Shown piece after piece: positions 52,233 through 60,077 of a stretch of 62,383 nucleotides of DNA. Under the pieces are notes generated by a model. That model was not told the DNA's origin and did not search any database. It saw only the letters and a program-made list of their open reading frames with translations. Numbering within the stretch: the first letter of the stretch is position 1; the number at the start of each line of letters is the position of its first letter. The position numbers were made by a program, and so were the translations under genes. The stretch lies in the NCBI GenBank assembly GCA_024680155.1, contig JAILCM010000136.1, forward strand, positions 1 through 62,383. The letters are read 5' to 3'. This stretch comes from Treponema sp. Its GTDB lineage: Bacteria > Spirochaetota > Spirochaetia > Treponematales > Treponemataceae.

Positions 52233-53268
52233 TGAAAAAGACATTTTAAACATCTCATTAAACAGAATTACTTTTTTGTCGTGCAAAGAAAAAATTTTGT
52301 TAGCAAAAAATCTTGACAGTTATAATACTCTTGCATTACTTTCTATAGAAGAGATTTCGCAACTTGTAAACAGAAGCTTTAGCTCGCGTGTCGTTTGGAA
52401 TGGAGCGGAAAATCTAAAAATGGCAAAGGCGGCTTTACATTATTGTAGAACGCTTGGAATTCAGCTTTTGCTTTATACAGATTCTGAATATCCTGAACTT
52501 TTGCGTCAGATTGCGGATCCGCCGTATCTTCTGTTTTGTCGTGGAAATGTCGGCATTCTTGCGGAACGGTCGGTTTCTGTTGTAGGAACAAGAAGACTTA
52601 CTCAGGCTGGTAAAAAGGCTGCTTTAAATTTTGCCTACGATGCAGTTATGGATGGTTGTACGGTTGTTTCTGGCCTTGCTAACGGTGCGGACGGATATGC
52701 TCATCAAGGTGCAATTGATGCTTATTACGATGCAGAAGAAAAAGGCGCTGATACTGCAAAATTAGGACGGACTATTGCGGTTCTTCCAAGCAGCATTGAC
52801 GAAATTGTTCCTGCTGGGCATAAAAAACTTGCAGCGCAAATTCTTAAAACTGGCGGTTGTATTATTAGTGAATACGAGCCAAGAATGGGAATGGCAAACT
52901 GGCATTTTGTTGGTCGTAACCGAATTATTGCAGGATTGTCACCGGCTACGGTTGTAGTTGAAGCTCCTGCTGGAAGTGGTGCTCTTATTACTGCCGATTT
53001 TGCACTTGATTCTGGGCGAGATGTTATGTTCCACGAAGCGGCATTCGGCGAATTGGCAAAACAAGTTTCGGAAGGTGTACAGGCAACTTTGCAGGCGGGA
53101 CTTTCGCAGGGAGTTGTAAGCCGTCACAAAGTTGAAAATACACCGCAGAAATTTCTGGAAGCTGGTGCTCCTGTAATAACCAGTTATTCAGATTATTGTA
53201 AAAAACTTATTTCTGCGCCGGGAACAGAAAATCATCCTTTGCAGCAGGAATTATTTGATAATAATTAA
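52213..53268 (+). CDS. dprA: DNA processing protein DprA/Smf
   Basis: 351 residues. A helical N-terminal domain, then a Rossmann-like DprA fold (about 95-310): SVSVVGTRRLTQAGKKAALN, VVSGLANGADGYAHQGAID, IAVLPSSIDEIVPAGHKKLA and FVGRNRIIAGLSPATVVVEA are family blocks. It loads RecA on incoming single-stranded DNA in naturally competent bacteria, and many non-competent bacteria keep it. The track start is a TTG at 52210; the ATG at 52213 is preferred. It overlaps the TPR gene. Confidence 0.92.
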   Translation: MQLTDNDEKDILNISLNRITFLSCKEKILLAKNLDSYNTLALLSIEEISQLVNRSFSSRVVWNGAENLKMAKAALHYCRTLGIQLLLYTDSEYPELLRQIADPPYLLFCRGNVGILAERSVSVVGTRRLTQAGKKAALNFAYDAVMDGCTVVSGLANGADGYAHQGAIDAYYDAEEKGADTAKLGRTIAVLPSSIDEIVPAGHKKLAAQILKTGGCIISEYEPRMGMANWHFVGRNRIIAGLSPATVVVEAPAGSGALITADFALDSGRDVMFHEAAFGELAKQVSEGVQATLQAGLSQGVVSRHKVENTPQKFLEAGAPVITSYSDYCKKLISAPGTENHPLQQELFDNN

Positions 53269-53308
53269 GATTAGATTTATTATATATAAGTATATATAGG
53301 AAAGAATT

Positions 53309-55438
53309 ATGGCAACTAAAAAAGCAAAAACACCTCAGACTCTTGTAATTGTTGAGTCTCCTGCAAAAGCTCACACTATTGAAAAATATCTTGGTGCAGG
53401 TTATACGGTAAAGGCCTCTATGGGACACCTGATTGATTTACCAAAATCAAGAATGGCAATCGATATAGAAAACGGATTCCAGCCTGAATACATTACCGTT
53501 AGAGGAAGGGCAAAGCTTTTAAAAGAACTTCAGAAGGACGCAAAAAAATCAGATTTTGTCCTTCTTGCATCGGATAACGACCGCGAAGGAGAAGCAATTG
53601 CCTGGCATTTGAATAACGCTTTAAAAGATAAAACTGATGCAAAAATCAGCCGAATTGTTTTTAACGAAATTACACCGGCAGCCATAACCGAAGCCGTAAA
53701 ACATCCTGGCGAAATTGTAGAAGCAAAAGTAAATGCTCAAAAAGCACGTCGTGTTCTTGACCGCCTTGTTGGTTATAATTTAAGCCCGCTTTTGTGGACA
53801 AAGGTAAAAAACGGACTTTCTGCAGGTCGTGTTCAGTCTGTTGCCCTGCGTCTTATCTGTGAACGAGAAAAAGAAGTTGAAGACTTTTTGCCGGAAGAAT
53901 ACTGGTCACTTGATGCAGATTTTGCTAAAGGAAAAACTTCGTTCACAGCTCAGCTTGTAAAATATAAGGGCGAAACTCCAGAATTAAAATCAGAAGCGGT
54001 AGTAAACGAGATTATAGAAAAAATTAAAAATTCACCTTGTACCGTTACTTCAATTAAAAAAACAGAAAAAACTGTACGTCCAAAGGCTCCGTTTACAACT
54101 TCTAAAATGCAGCAGGCCGCCGCAAACAGACTTGGATTCACTTCGCGTAAAACCATGCAGATTGCACAGCAATTGTATGAAGGTATTCAAATTGGTGCAA
54201 ATCGTGTCGGACTTATAACTTACATGCGAACAGACTCAGTTCGTATTTCTGATACAGCTCTTGCAGATGTTCGCGACTGGATTTCTAAAAATCATCCTGA
54301 AGATTTACCTGCAGAGCCAATTCATTATGCAGTTGGAAAATCAGCACAGGACGCACATGAAGGTATTCGCCCAACTTATACAACTTACACTCCTGAAAGT
54401 GTAAAAGAATATCTTACTCACGACCAGCTCCGCCTTTACACAATCATTTGGGAACGCTTTGTTTCTTCACAGATGAATAACGCAAAAATGATTACAACTT
54501 CGGTTGAAATTTCAAGTGGAGATGCACTTTTCCGAACAGCCGCAAGTAAGATTTCTGAAAAAGGTTTCTATCACGTAATTAAACTGCTTTCTTCAAAAGA
54601 AGATAAATCAACATCGCTTCCTGCAATGAAAGAAGGCGAAACAATTGATGTAAATAAATTCCATCCGGAACAGCATTTTACACAAGGTCCAGCACGTTAT
54701 ACCGACGCTTCAATTGTACGCATGCTCGAAGAAAAAGGAATAGGCCGACCTTCTACCTATGCACCAATCATTTCGGTTTTGCTTGACCGCTATTATGTAA
54801 CCCGTTCAAACAAACAGTTAGTTCCAACTCAGCTTGGAAGAATGATTTCTAAGATTTTGGTTGAAAGTTTTCCTGATGTAATAAATGAGCATTTTACTGC
54901 AGAAGTTGAAAATAATCTTGATAAAGTTGAAGCTGATGAACTTGTTTGGAACAAAATGATTGGCGAATTCTTTGATCCGTTCAAGCACCGTGTTGATGAA
55001 GTTATGACAACTCAGGAAAGCATTAAAGGGTTCTTGGATGAAGAAACTGACAAAACTTGTGAGCTTTGCGGCAAACCAATGATTAAAAAGCTTGGTCGTT
55101 TTGGATTCTTTCTTGCATGTTCAGGCTTCCCAGAGTGCCACAATACAAAATCAATTCCGCTTGCAAAATGTCCATGTAAAGATTGTGACGGCGAAATTGT
55201 TGAACGAAAAACAAAGGGTAGAGGAAAGTCTTTCTTTGGATGTACGAATTATCCGACCTGTACGTTTATCAGTCACTTTAAGCCATTGGAAAATCAGTAT
55301 TGTCCAAAATGCGGTTGGTTCCTGGTAGAAAAATTCGACAAGAAAAACGGAAGCTACAAGTCTTGTATCAATCCTGACTGCGATTACCTCCATACTGCCG
55401 ACGAAGAAGTTCCTGTTGTTACAGAAGAGGAAGAGTAA
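53309..55438 (+). CDS. topA: DNA topoisomerase I
   Basis: 709 residues, type IA. The TOPRIM domain (about 10-130) has VIVESPAKAHTIEKYLG and ASDNDREGEAIAWHL (Glu and DxD for Mg). The nucleophile Tyr is in LITYMRTDSVRIS. The C-terminus has three zinc-ribbon modules: CELCGKPMIKKLGRFGFFLAC, CPCKDCDGEIVERKTKG...CTNYPTC, and YCPKCGWFLVEK...SCINPDC, all with four Cys. It relaxes negative supercoils. AGGAAAG precedes the ATG, downstream of dprA by 40 bp. Confidence 0.96.
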   Translation: MATKKAKTPQTLVIVESPAKAHTIEKYLGAGYTVKASMGHLIDLPKSRMAIDIENGFQPEYITVRGRAKLLKELQKDAKKSDFVLLASDNDREGEAIAWHLNNALKDKTDAKISRIVFNEITPAAITEAVKHPGEIVEAKVNAQKARRVLDRLVGYNLSPLLWTKVKNGLSAGRVQSVALRLICEREKEVEDFLPEEYWSLDADFAKGKTSFTAQLVKYKGETPELKSEAVVNEIIEKIKNSPCTVTSIKKTEKTVRPKAPFTTSKMQQAAANRLGFTSRKTMQIAQQLYEGIQIGANRVGLITYMRTDSVRISDTALADVRDWISKNHPEDLPAEPIHYAVGKSAQDAHEGIRPTYTTYTPESVKEYLTHDQLRLYTIIWERFVSSQMNNAKMITTSVEISSGDALFRTAASKISEKGFYHVIKLLSSKEDKSTSLPAMKEGETIDVNKFHPEQHFTQGPARYTDASIVRMLEEKGIGRPSTYAPIISVLLDRYYVTRSNKQLVPTQLGRMISKILVESFPDVINEHFTAEVENNLDKVEADELVWNKMIGEFFDPFKHRVDEVMTTQESIKGFLDEETDKTCELCGKPMIKKLGRFGFFLACSGFPECHNTKSIPLAKCPCKDCDGEIVERKTKGRGKSFFGCTNYPTCTFISHFKPLENQYCPKCGWFLVEKFDKKNGSYKSCINPDCDYLHTADEEVPVVTEEEE

Positions 55439-55441
55439 GCC

Positions 55442-55490
55442 GTTAGCAGTTTGCAGTAAGCTTGTGGCTAATAGCTAAAAGCTTGCGGCT
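55442..55490 (+). repeat. Seven phased heptanucleotides, consensus NNNNGCT/A
   Basis: The 49 bases between topA and xerC divide exactly into GTTAGCA, GTTTGCA, GTAAGCT, TGTGGCT, AATAGCT, AAAAGCT and TGCGGCT. GC is fixed at positions 5-6 of every unit, while the first four bases vary. It begins 4 bases after the topA stop. Confidence 0.7.
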
Positions 55491-55510
55491 ATTCCACCGA
55501 TAATCTAAGC

Positions 55511-56413
55511 ATGACACTTTGTGAATTAACTGATGAATTTTTATCTTATATAGATGCCGTGCGCGGGCTTTCGGAAAATACAGTGCTTGGTTATAAAAAT
55601 GATCTGACACTGCTGCAGGAATTGCTTTCGCCCCAAATGGAAATTTCTTCAATCACAAAGGAAAATCTTCTTTTGTGCATAGGTCAGCTTTCAAAAAAGA
55701 ATCGTTCGGCGGCTTCTATAAACCGTTTTATTGCGGCTGTTAGAACTATGTTTTCTTATGCGCACAAATTTGGTCATATTCAAAAAAATCCAGCCCTCGA
55801 AATAAAAACTGTAAAGCTTCCAAAGAAAATTCCAGCTTTTATGACAAAAGCCGAAGTTACAGAACTTTGCGAAATGCCACAAAAAAATGAACTTTTGTGG
55901 GAAAAACGCGATTATGCTATTTTTGAAATGCTTTATTCTTCCGGCTGTCGTATAAGTGAACTTACAAATTTAAAACTAAGTGATTTTACAGATTCTTATC
56001 ATGCGGCCATTGTTACAGGAAAGGGGAATAAACAGCGTAAAGTTTTTTTTGCAACAAAAGCAAGAGAAGCCCTTACAGAATATCTTGAAGACCGTAAGAA
56101 AATCCTGCTTGAAAATAACGTTACAACTCCCGTGCAAGAACTTTTTATAAATCAAAAAGGCCATCCAATTACAACCGGTGGAATGCGTTATATAATTTCG
56201 CGCTATTCAGGCTCTGAAGGAACAAAACATCACATAAATCCTCATGCTTTTCGCCATACTTTTGCAACCCAAATGCTTTCAAACGGTGCTGATGTCCGCA
56301 TGGTTCAGGAAATGCTCGGCCACAGTTCAATCAGTACAACCCAACGATATACCCATGTTACTACAGAACAGTTAAAAGAGATTTACAAAAAGGCACATCC
56401 ACATTCGGAGTAG
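55511..56413 (+). CDS. xerC: Tyrosine recombinase XerC (CodV-like)
   Basis: 300 residues. N-terminal domain EFLSYIDAVRGLSENTVLGY; catalytic residues in CRISELTNL (Arg), VTGKGNKQRKVFF (Lys), HAFRHTFATQML (His-x-x-Arg) and GHSSISTTQRYTHV (His, nucleophile Tyr). The topA-xerC-hslV-hslU order is the same as in many Firmicutes (codV-clpQ-clpY) and supports the XerC name. No Shine-Dalgarno; GATAAT lies six bases before the ATG. The gene is flanked by heptanucleotide repeat arrays on both sides. Confidence 0.9.
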   Translation: MTLCELTDEFLSYIDAVRGLSENTVLGYKNDLTLLQELLSPQMEISSITKENLLLCIGQLSKKNRSAASINRFIAAVRTMFSYAHKFGHIQKNPALEIKTVKLPKKIPAFMTKAEVTELCEMPQKNELLWEKRDYAIFEMLYSSGCRISELTNLKLSDFTDSYHAAIVTGKGNKQRKVFFATKAREALTEYLEDRKKILLENNVTTPVQELFINQKGHPITTGGMRYIISRYSGSEGTKHHINPHAFRHTFATQMLSNGADVRMVQEMLGHSSISTTQRYTHVTTEQLKEIYKKAHPHSE

Positions 56414-56419
56414 TAGGAT

Positions 56420-56477
56420 TTAGGTTTTAGGTGTTAGGTTTTAGGGGGGGCGGTAAGTGGTTGGTTGTTAGTTGTTA
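56420..56477 (+). repeat. Heptanucleotide array TTAGGTT / GTTGTTA after xerC
   Basis: TTAGGTT, TTAGGTG, TTAGGTT and TTAGGGG follow in exact tandem (56420-56447), then a G-run, then two tandem GTTGTTA units (56464-56477). It begins 7 bases past the xerC stop. The unit length matches the array before xerC, but the sequence differs. Confidence 0.7.
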
Positions 56478-56734
56478 GGGTGTTCCCTCAGTCGCCACTT
56501 CGTGTCGCCAGAGGTCGGCTGTTCCACACTTCGCTAACGCTCATTCGACGCAACCTTCGGTTTCTTACGAACGCCTTCTGCGGTGTTCCATAGCCTAACG
56601 CGTTTTATTATAGGTTTAATGATTTAGTTAAAAAGTACTTAAATATTTGTTTAAAAATCTATGTAAAATTCTCTTAAAATTTTAGTTTAAAAATAATTTA
56701 CTTGTGCTATAATTTAAGTAGAGGTGTAAAAAAA
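56478..56734 (+). other. Non-coding stretch: GC-rich remnant, then lipoprotein promoter
   Basis: 56478-56606 is distinctly GC-richer than its surroundings and contains small stems such as CGCCACTTCGTGTCG and AACCTTCGGTTTC. No ORF of interest was seen, and it resembles a decayed intergenic repeat. From 56607 it is very AT-rich, with TATAAT (56708-56713) and AGAGGTG just before the lipoprotein ATG. Confidence 0.5.
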
Positions 56735-57781
56735 ATGAAAAAGAATTTATCTTTGGTGGCAATGGCTGCTGTTGTTTGTTCGTTTTTTGTTGGTTGTGCG
56801 TCTACTTCAAATAAAGGCGCATTTGTTTCTACAGTTGAACATCCAAGAACTTATGTAATCGATCTTGCAGATGCAAAAACTGGAAATGTTTCTAAATTCA
56901 ATCTTTTAAGTGGAACTCAGATTTATGGAAGCAATAATGAATTTACAGATTTCTTAAAATATGATCCACCACAGAAAGGCGATACTTTTGAAGTTCATTA
57001 CAAAGGCGTTTCTGATATTGATCTTCCTGGAATTGAACTTTGTATTTCAAATCATTCAACCTGGAATAATTTGATTTCTCAGGAACAGTGCGAACTTGCA
57101 TTGGCAGAAGATATAAAAGCAGGCGTTCCTTTTGAAGGTGTAAAAACTTATGTTTTGGATGGTACCGCTCCTTCAGCTACAGCAAAAGTTTTCTTTGATT
57201 TGTACTATGACAACTGTTTGATTAAAAATGATCCTGCAAAATACCCGGTAACAGGCAAAAAAGCAACAATCACCTGGGAAAAAACTGATGTAGAAACAAC
57301 AAATACAGCGCTTGATTCTGGAGAAGTTGTTACACGTCCAGAAGGCCCGATTGAATTTGTAGTTGAAGTTTCTGATGTTGCAAAACTTCTTCAGTTTGAT
57401 GTCGGCGATACAGAAAATGGAAACGTTGTTAATTTCAAAACAATCACAACAATTACCGATGCTCCAGTTTTCAAATATTATCTTCCAAAAAAAGGCGATA
57501 CAGTAACCGTAAGCTACAACGGAACTTCTGATGTTGATATTAACACTCCAATTACCCTTACCGTAGTAGACAATTCAGAAGCAGCCGGCTGGTGGAAAGA
57601 AATTTGTGCTGGTGCCGACGAATGGAAAACCTGGGGTGATGACCCAATCGTTGCCGGCCAGGAATTTACAGTAAAACAAAGCTTTACAGTTACTTCTGAT
57701 GCCGTTGGTGGAGTAGCCATTATTGCCATCTACCCGGCCGAAGGCGCAACCGGTGCTTTGTGGAAGTTTATCAGGAAGTAG
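56735..57781 (+). CDS. Lipoprotein with two homologous repeat domains
   Basis: 348 residues from ATG 56735, which follows AGAGGTG; the track start at 56702 lies upstream of a TATAAT and is rejected. The signal ends in FFVGC (Cys19). The mature part has two similar halves: KTGNVSKFNLLSG with PPQKGDTFEVHYKGVSDID, and ENGNVVNFKTIT with LPKKGDTVTVSYNGTSDVD. Each is a beta-rich unit of about 150 residues. No known family or function was recognised. It has its own promoter and a strong terminator, so it is an independent unit placed between xerC and hslV. Confidence 0.8.
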   Translation: MKKNLSLVAMAAVVCSFFVGCASTSNKGAFVSTVEHPRTYVIDLADAKTGNVSKFNLLSGTQIYGSNNEFTDFLKYDPPQKGDTFEVHYKGVSDIDLPGIELCISNHSTWNNLISQEQCELALAEDIKAGVPFEGVKTYVLDGTAPSATAKVFFDLYYDNCLIKNDPAKYPVTGKKATITWEKTDVETTNTALDSGEVVTRPEGPIEFVVEVSDVAKLLQFDVGDTENGNVVNFKTITTITDAPVFKYYLPKKGDTVTVSYNGTSDVDINTPITLTVVDNSEAAGWWKEICAGADEWKTWGDDPIVAGQEFTVKQSFTVTSDAVGGVAIIAIYPAEGATGALWKFIRK

Positions 57782-57833
57782 GATTTTTGATTTTATTGAT
57801 ATGATGGATACACCGCCCATCTAAATTTTTTAT

Positions 57834-57866
57834 AAGACCATCGATTTTTCGGTGGTCTTTTTTTTG
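57834..57866 (+). terminator. Terminator after the two-repeat lipoprotein
   Basis: AAGACCATCGA pairs with TCGGTGGTCTT (one mismatch or G-U) over TTTT, followed by seven or more T residues. Confidence 0.87.
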
Positions 57867-57908
57867 CATTAAAGAAATGTTTTATTCACACTCCACTATG
57901 CGTATAAC

Positions 57909-57942
57909 TTGCGGATTGGGTATATAAATGATAAAATAAAAT
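57909..57942 (+). promoter_or_regulatory. Leaderless promoter of the Rpn-type nuclease gene
   Basis: TTGCGG (57909-57914), 17 bp, TAAAAT (57932-57937), then five bases to the ATG. No Shine-Dalgarno is present. Confidence 0.55.
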
Positions 57943-58758
57943 ATGACTAAAAAGGATCTGACAAAGAAGCAGAAAATGATTGCTCGTCTTCAGGAGTTTA
58001 CGCTGATGGACGATGACTTTATGACACGCTTTTTTGAAAATGATAAGGACTGTACTCAATTTGTACTTCAGATAATTCTTGAAAATAAGAAGCTTAAGGT
58101 AATTGATACAGTTGCTCAGAAAAACGTAAAGAACCTTGAAGGTCGTTCTGTAAGACTTGATGTTTATGCAAAAGACAATAAAGGTAAACCTTACGATATT
58201 GAAATCCAGAGAGCTGATAAAGGTGCCGGTGCAAAACGAGCACGCTATAATTCTGCTTTGATGGATGCAGATATAACTGTTCCTGGTGAAGATGCTAAGA
58301 ATCTTCCAGAAAGCTATGTCATTTTTATTACTGAGAATGATATTTTAGGAAAAGGCTTGCCACTTTATCACATAAACCGTATTGTAGAAGAATGCAATTT
58401 TCCATTCGGAGATGAAAGTCACATCATCTATGTGAATGGAAAATATGAAGGTGATGACCCGATTGGCGACCTAATGCATGACTTTCATTGCAAAAAGGCC
58501 GATGATATGAAAAATAAGATTCTGGCTGACAGAGCTAGATATCTCAAAGAAGACGAAAAAGGGGTAAAACATATGTGCAGAATAATGGAAGAAATGGCAA
58601 AAGAAGAAAGAAAAGAAGCTGTAAGAGAAAGAGATATTCAAGTTGCTACAAAACTCCTTAAACAGGGAAAACTTTCTGATAAAGAAATTATGGAATTGCT
58701 AGGTTTTAATGAAAAGCAGATGAAAGAAATAAAAGAAAATGTCCTTGTTCTGGCGTAG
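57943..58758 (+). CDS. Rpn family PD-(D/E)XK nuclease / transposase-type protein
   Basis: 271 residues. FMTRFFENDKDCTQFVLQIIL is the family start. Asp73 (SVRLDVYAKD) with Glu87 and Gln89 (YDIEIQRA) form the PD-(D/E)XK core, and RARYNSALMDADI is the next conserved segment. The C-terminal ~60 residues are a charged helix and a short ARERDIQVATKLLKQGKLSDKEI-like tail (quoted in part). Family members (annotated as PD-(D/E)XK nuclease family transposase) are abundant in gut bacteria; E. coli Rpn proteins promote RecA-independent recombination. No inverted repeats were seen around it, so mobility is not shown. Confidence 0.88.
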   Translation: MTKKDLTKKQKMIARLQEFTLMDDDFMTRFFENDKDCTQFVLQIILENKKLKVIDTVAQKNVKNLEGRSVRLDVYAKDNKGKPYDIEIQRADKGAGAKRARYNSALMDADITVPGEDAKNLPESYVIFITENDILGKGLPLYHINRIVEECNFPFGDESHIIYVNGKYEGDDPIGDLMHDFHCKKADDMKNKILADRARYLKEDEKGVKHMCRIMEEMAKEERKEAVRERDIQVATKLLKQGKLSDKEIMELLGFNEKQMKEIKENVLVLA

Positions 58759-58820
58759 TCTTATGTGCAAAAGGTAGCTGTCCTGGCTTAATTGATACAG
58801 GCTCCCCCAAAAAAAATAAA

Positions 58821-59417
58821 ATGCCCTTCAAAAAAGACTTCCAAACTTTCGTAGACTTTCTCAAAACCACCGATTCCCCGGAAGAAATCAAAAAGGCGTA
58901 TCGCAAAATCCTTATGAAATATCATCCAGACCACGCAGACGAAAAAGATAAGGAACTTTATAACGATTATATCATTTTAATAAACAAAGCTTATGCTGCG
59001 GGGCGTACCAAAACTAAAGAAACTGAAATCAAAGCGAACTGGCAGACGGCGGGGCAGAACTCACAGCAAACTTACGTTTTTACAAAAACTGGTCCTGACG
59101 GAAAAACTTATTCTTACAAGTGCCGAAATTATTTTGATTACTTATACAAGGTGGCCCGCTACGAATATGACAAAGGGCACGAAATCCTGCATTTTCATCA
59201 TATTAATTATCTTGATAAAAAAGCCCTCGATCAGAATTCTTTAGAAGTTATGCAGCATTACTGGAACTCCATAAAGTGTTATAAATTTTTGCAAAAGAAC
59301 TGCCATGATGCAGTAATTTTATCTACCTGTGATTTTGAATTAAAAATGGTACAGGAGGCTGTTAATAATTTGGCCCGTACAATCATCGTTTCTGATAATG
59401 CACTTATGCAGCTTTAA
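58821..59417 (+). CDS. J-domain protein with a C-terminal domain of unknown function
   Basis: 198 residues. Residues 1-60 are a J domain: EEIKKAYRKILMKYHPDHADEKD (quoted in part) contains the HPD motif that stimulates DnaK. Residues 85-198 are unrecognised and rich in aromatic and His residues (KCRNYFDYLYKVARYEYD, HEILHFHHINYLD). No Gly/Phe or zinc-finger region, so it is not DnaJ itself. The ribosome site is poor. It lies 62 bp after the nuclease gene and before hslV, outside the usual xerC-hslV gene order. Confidence 0.82.
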   Translation: MPFKKDFQTFVDFLKTTDSPEEIKKAYRKILMKYHPDHADEKDKELYNDYIILINKAYAAGRTKTKETEIKANWQTAGQNSQQTYVFTKTGPDGKTYSYKCRNYFDYLYKVARYEYDKGHEILHFHHINYLDKKALDQNSLEVMQHYWNSIKCYKFLQKNCHDAVILSTCDFELKMVQEAVNNLARTIIVSDNALMQL

Positions 59418-59463
59418 TTTTCTTACTCTTAAAAACTTCCTTCTTCAAAATTGATTTTTTTAT

Positions 59464-59498
59464 TTGCCTAGTGCCACTTAAATCATTATATTTATTAT
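59464..59498 (+). promoter_or_regulatory. hslV promoter, predicted leaderless
   Basis: TTGCCT (59464-59469), 17 bp, TATATT (59487-59492), then six bases to the ATG at 59499. No ribosome site is present in the gap. Confidence 0.7.
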
Positions 59499-60041
59499 AT
59501 GGGAAATAAGAAAATCAGAAGCACTACGATTCTTGCAGTGCGACGTAATGGTAAAGTTGCGATGGCTGGCGATGGTCAGTGTACTCTTGGAGAAACTGTT
59601 TGCAAAGGTAACTCGCGAAAGGTTCGAAAAATTTATGACGGAAAAATCTTAACTGGATTTGCAGGTAGTGTTGCAGATGCTTTTACTCTTCTTGATAAAT
59701 TTGAAACTAAGGTAAAAGAATATAACGGCGATATTATGCGTTCTGCTGTTGAACTTGCTAAGGCATGGCGTACAGATAGAAGTTTGCAGAAACTTGAAGC
59801 TATGCTCCTTGTTGCCGATAAAAATAAGATTCTTCTGATTAGCGGTGACGGTAACGTTATTGAGCCAGAAAAAGATGCAATTGCAATCGGTTCCGGCGGA
59901 AATTATGCTTATTCTGCTGCTCTTGCATATTTGGATAGTTCAGATTTGAGCGCAGAAGAAATTGCCAAACGTTCCCTTATGATTGCGGGAAGCATTTGTA
60001 TTTACACAAATCAGAATTTAACGATTGAAACTTTGGAATAG
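59499..60041 (+). CDS. hslV: HslV protease subunit (ClpQ)
   Basis: 180 residues. It forms the two-ring proteolytic core of Hsl[18 protein letters not shown] shows an eight-residue prosequence before the Thr that becomes the N-terminal nucleophile. [35 protein letters not shown] and [13 protein letters not shown] are family blocks. It is followed by hslU 36 bp later. It has a predicted leaderless promoter of its own. Confidence 0.95.
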   Translation: MGNKKIRSTTILAVRRNGKVAMAGDGQCTLGETVCKGNSRKVRKIYDGKILTGFAGSVADAFTLLDKFETKVKEYNGDIMRSAVELAKAWRTDRSLQKLEAMLLVADKNKILLISGDGNVIEPEKDAIAIGSGGNYAYSAALAYLDSSDLSAEEIAKRSLMIAGSICIYTNQNLTIETLE

Positions 60042-60077
60042 AACTCGGGCCGCAAGGGGCTTTTACAGGAAATTAAC

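Noticed and set aside
50619-56413. Integrase of a mobile element (xerD or xerC)
   Set aside because: Both sit in conserved housekeeping neighbourhoods (ftsZ-dprA-topA-hslUV), match Xer length and motifs, and lack attachment sites.
55442-56477. CRISPR array around xerC
   Set aside because: The units are seven bases and in direct tandem with no unique spacers, and no cas genes are present.
57943-58758. Insertion sequence
   Set aside because: Although the family name includes transposase, no terminal inverted repeats or target duplications were seen.
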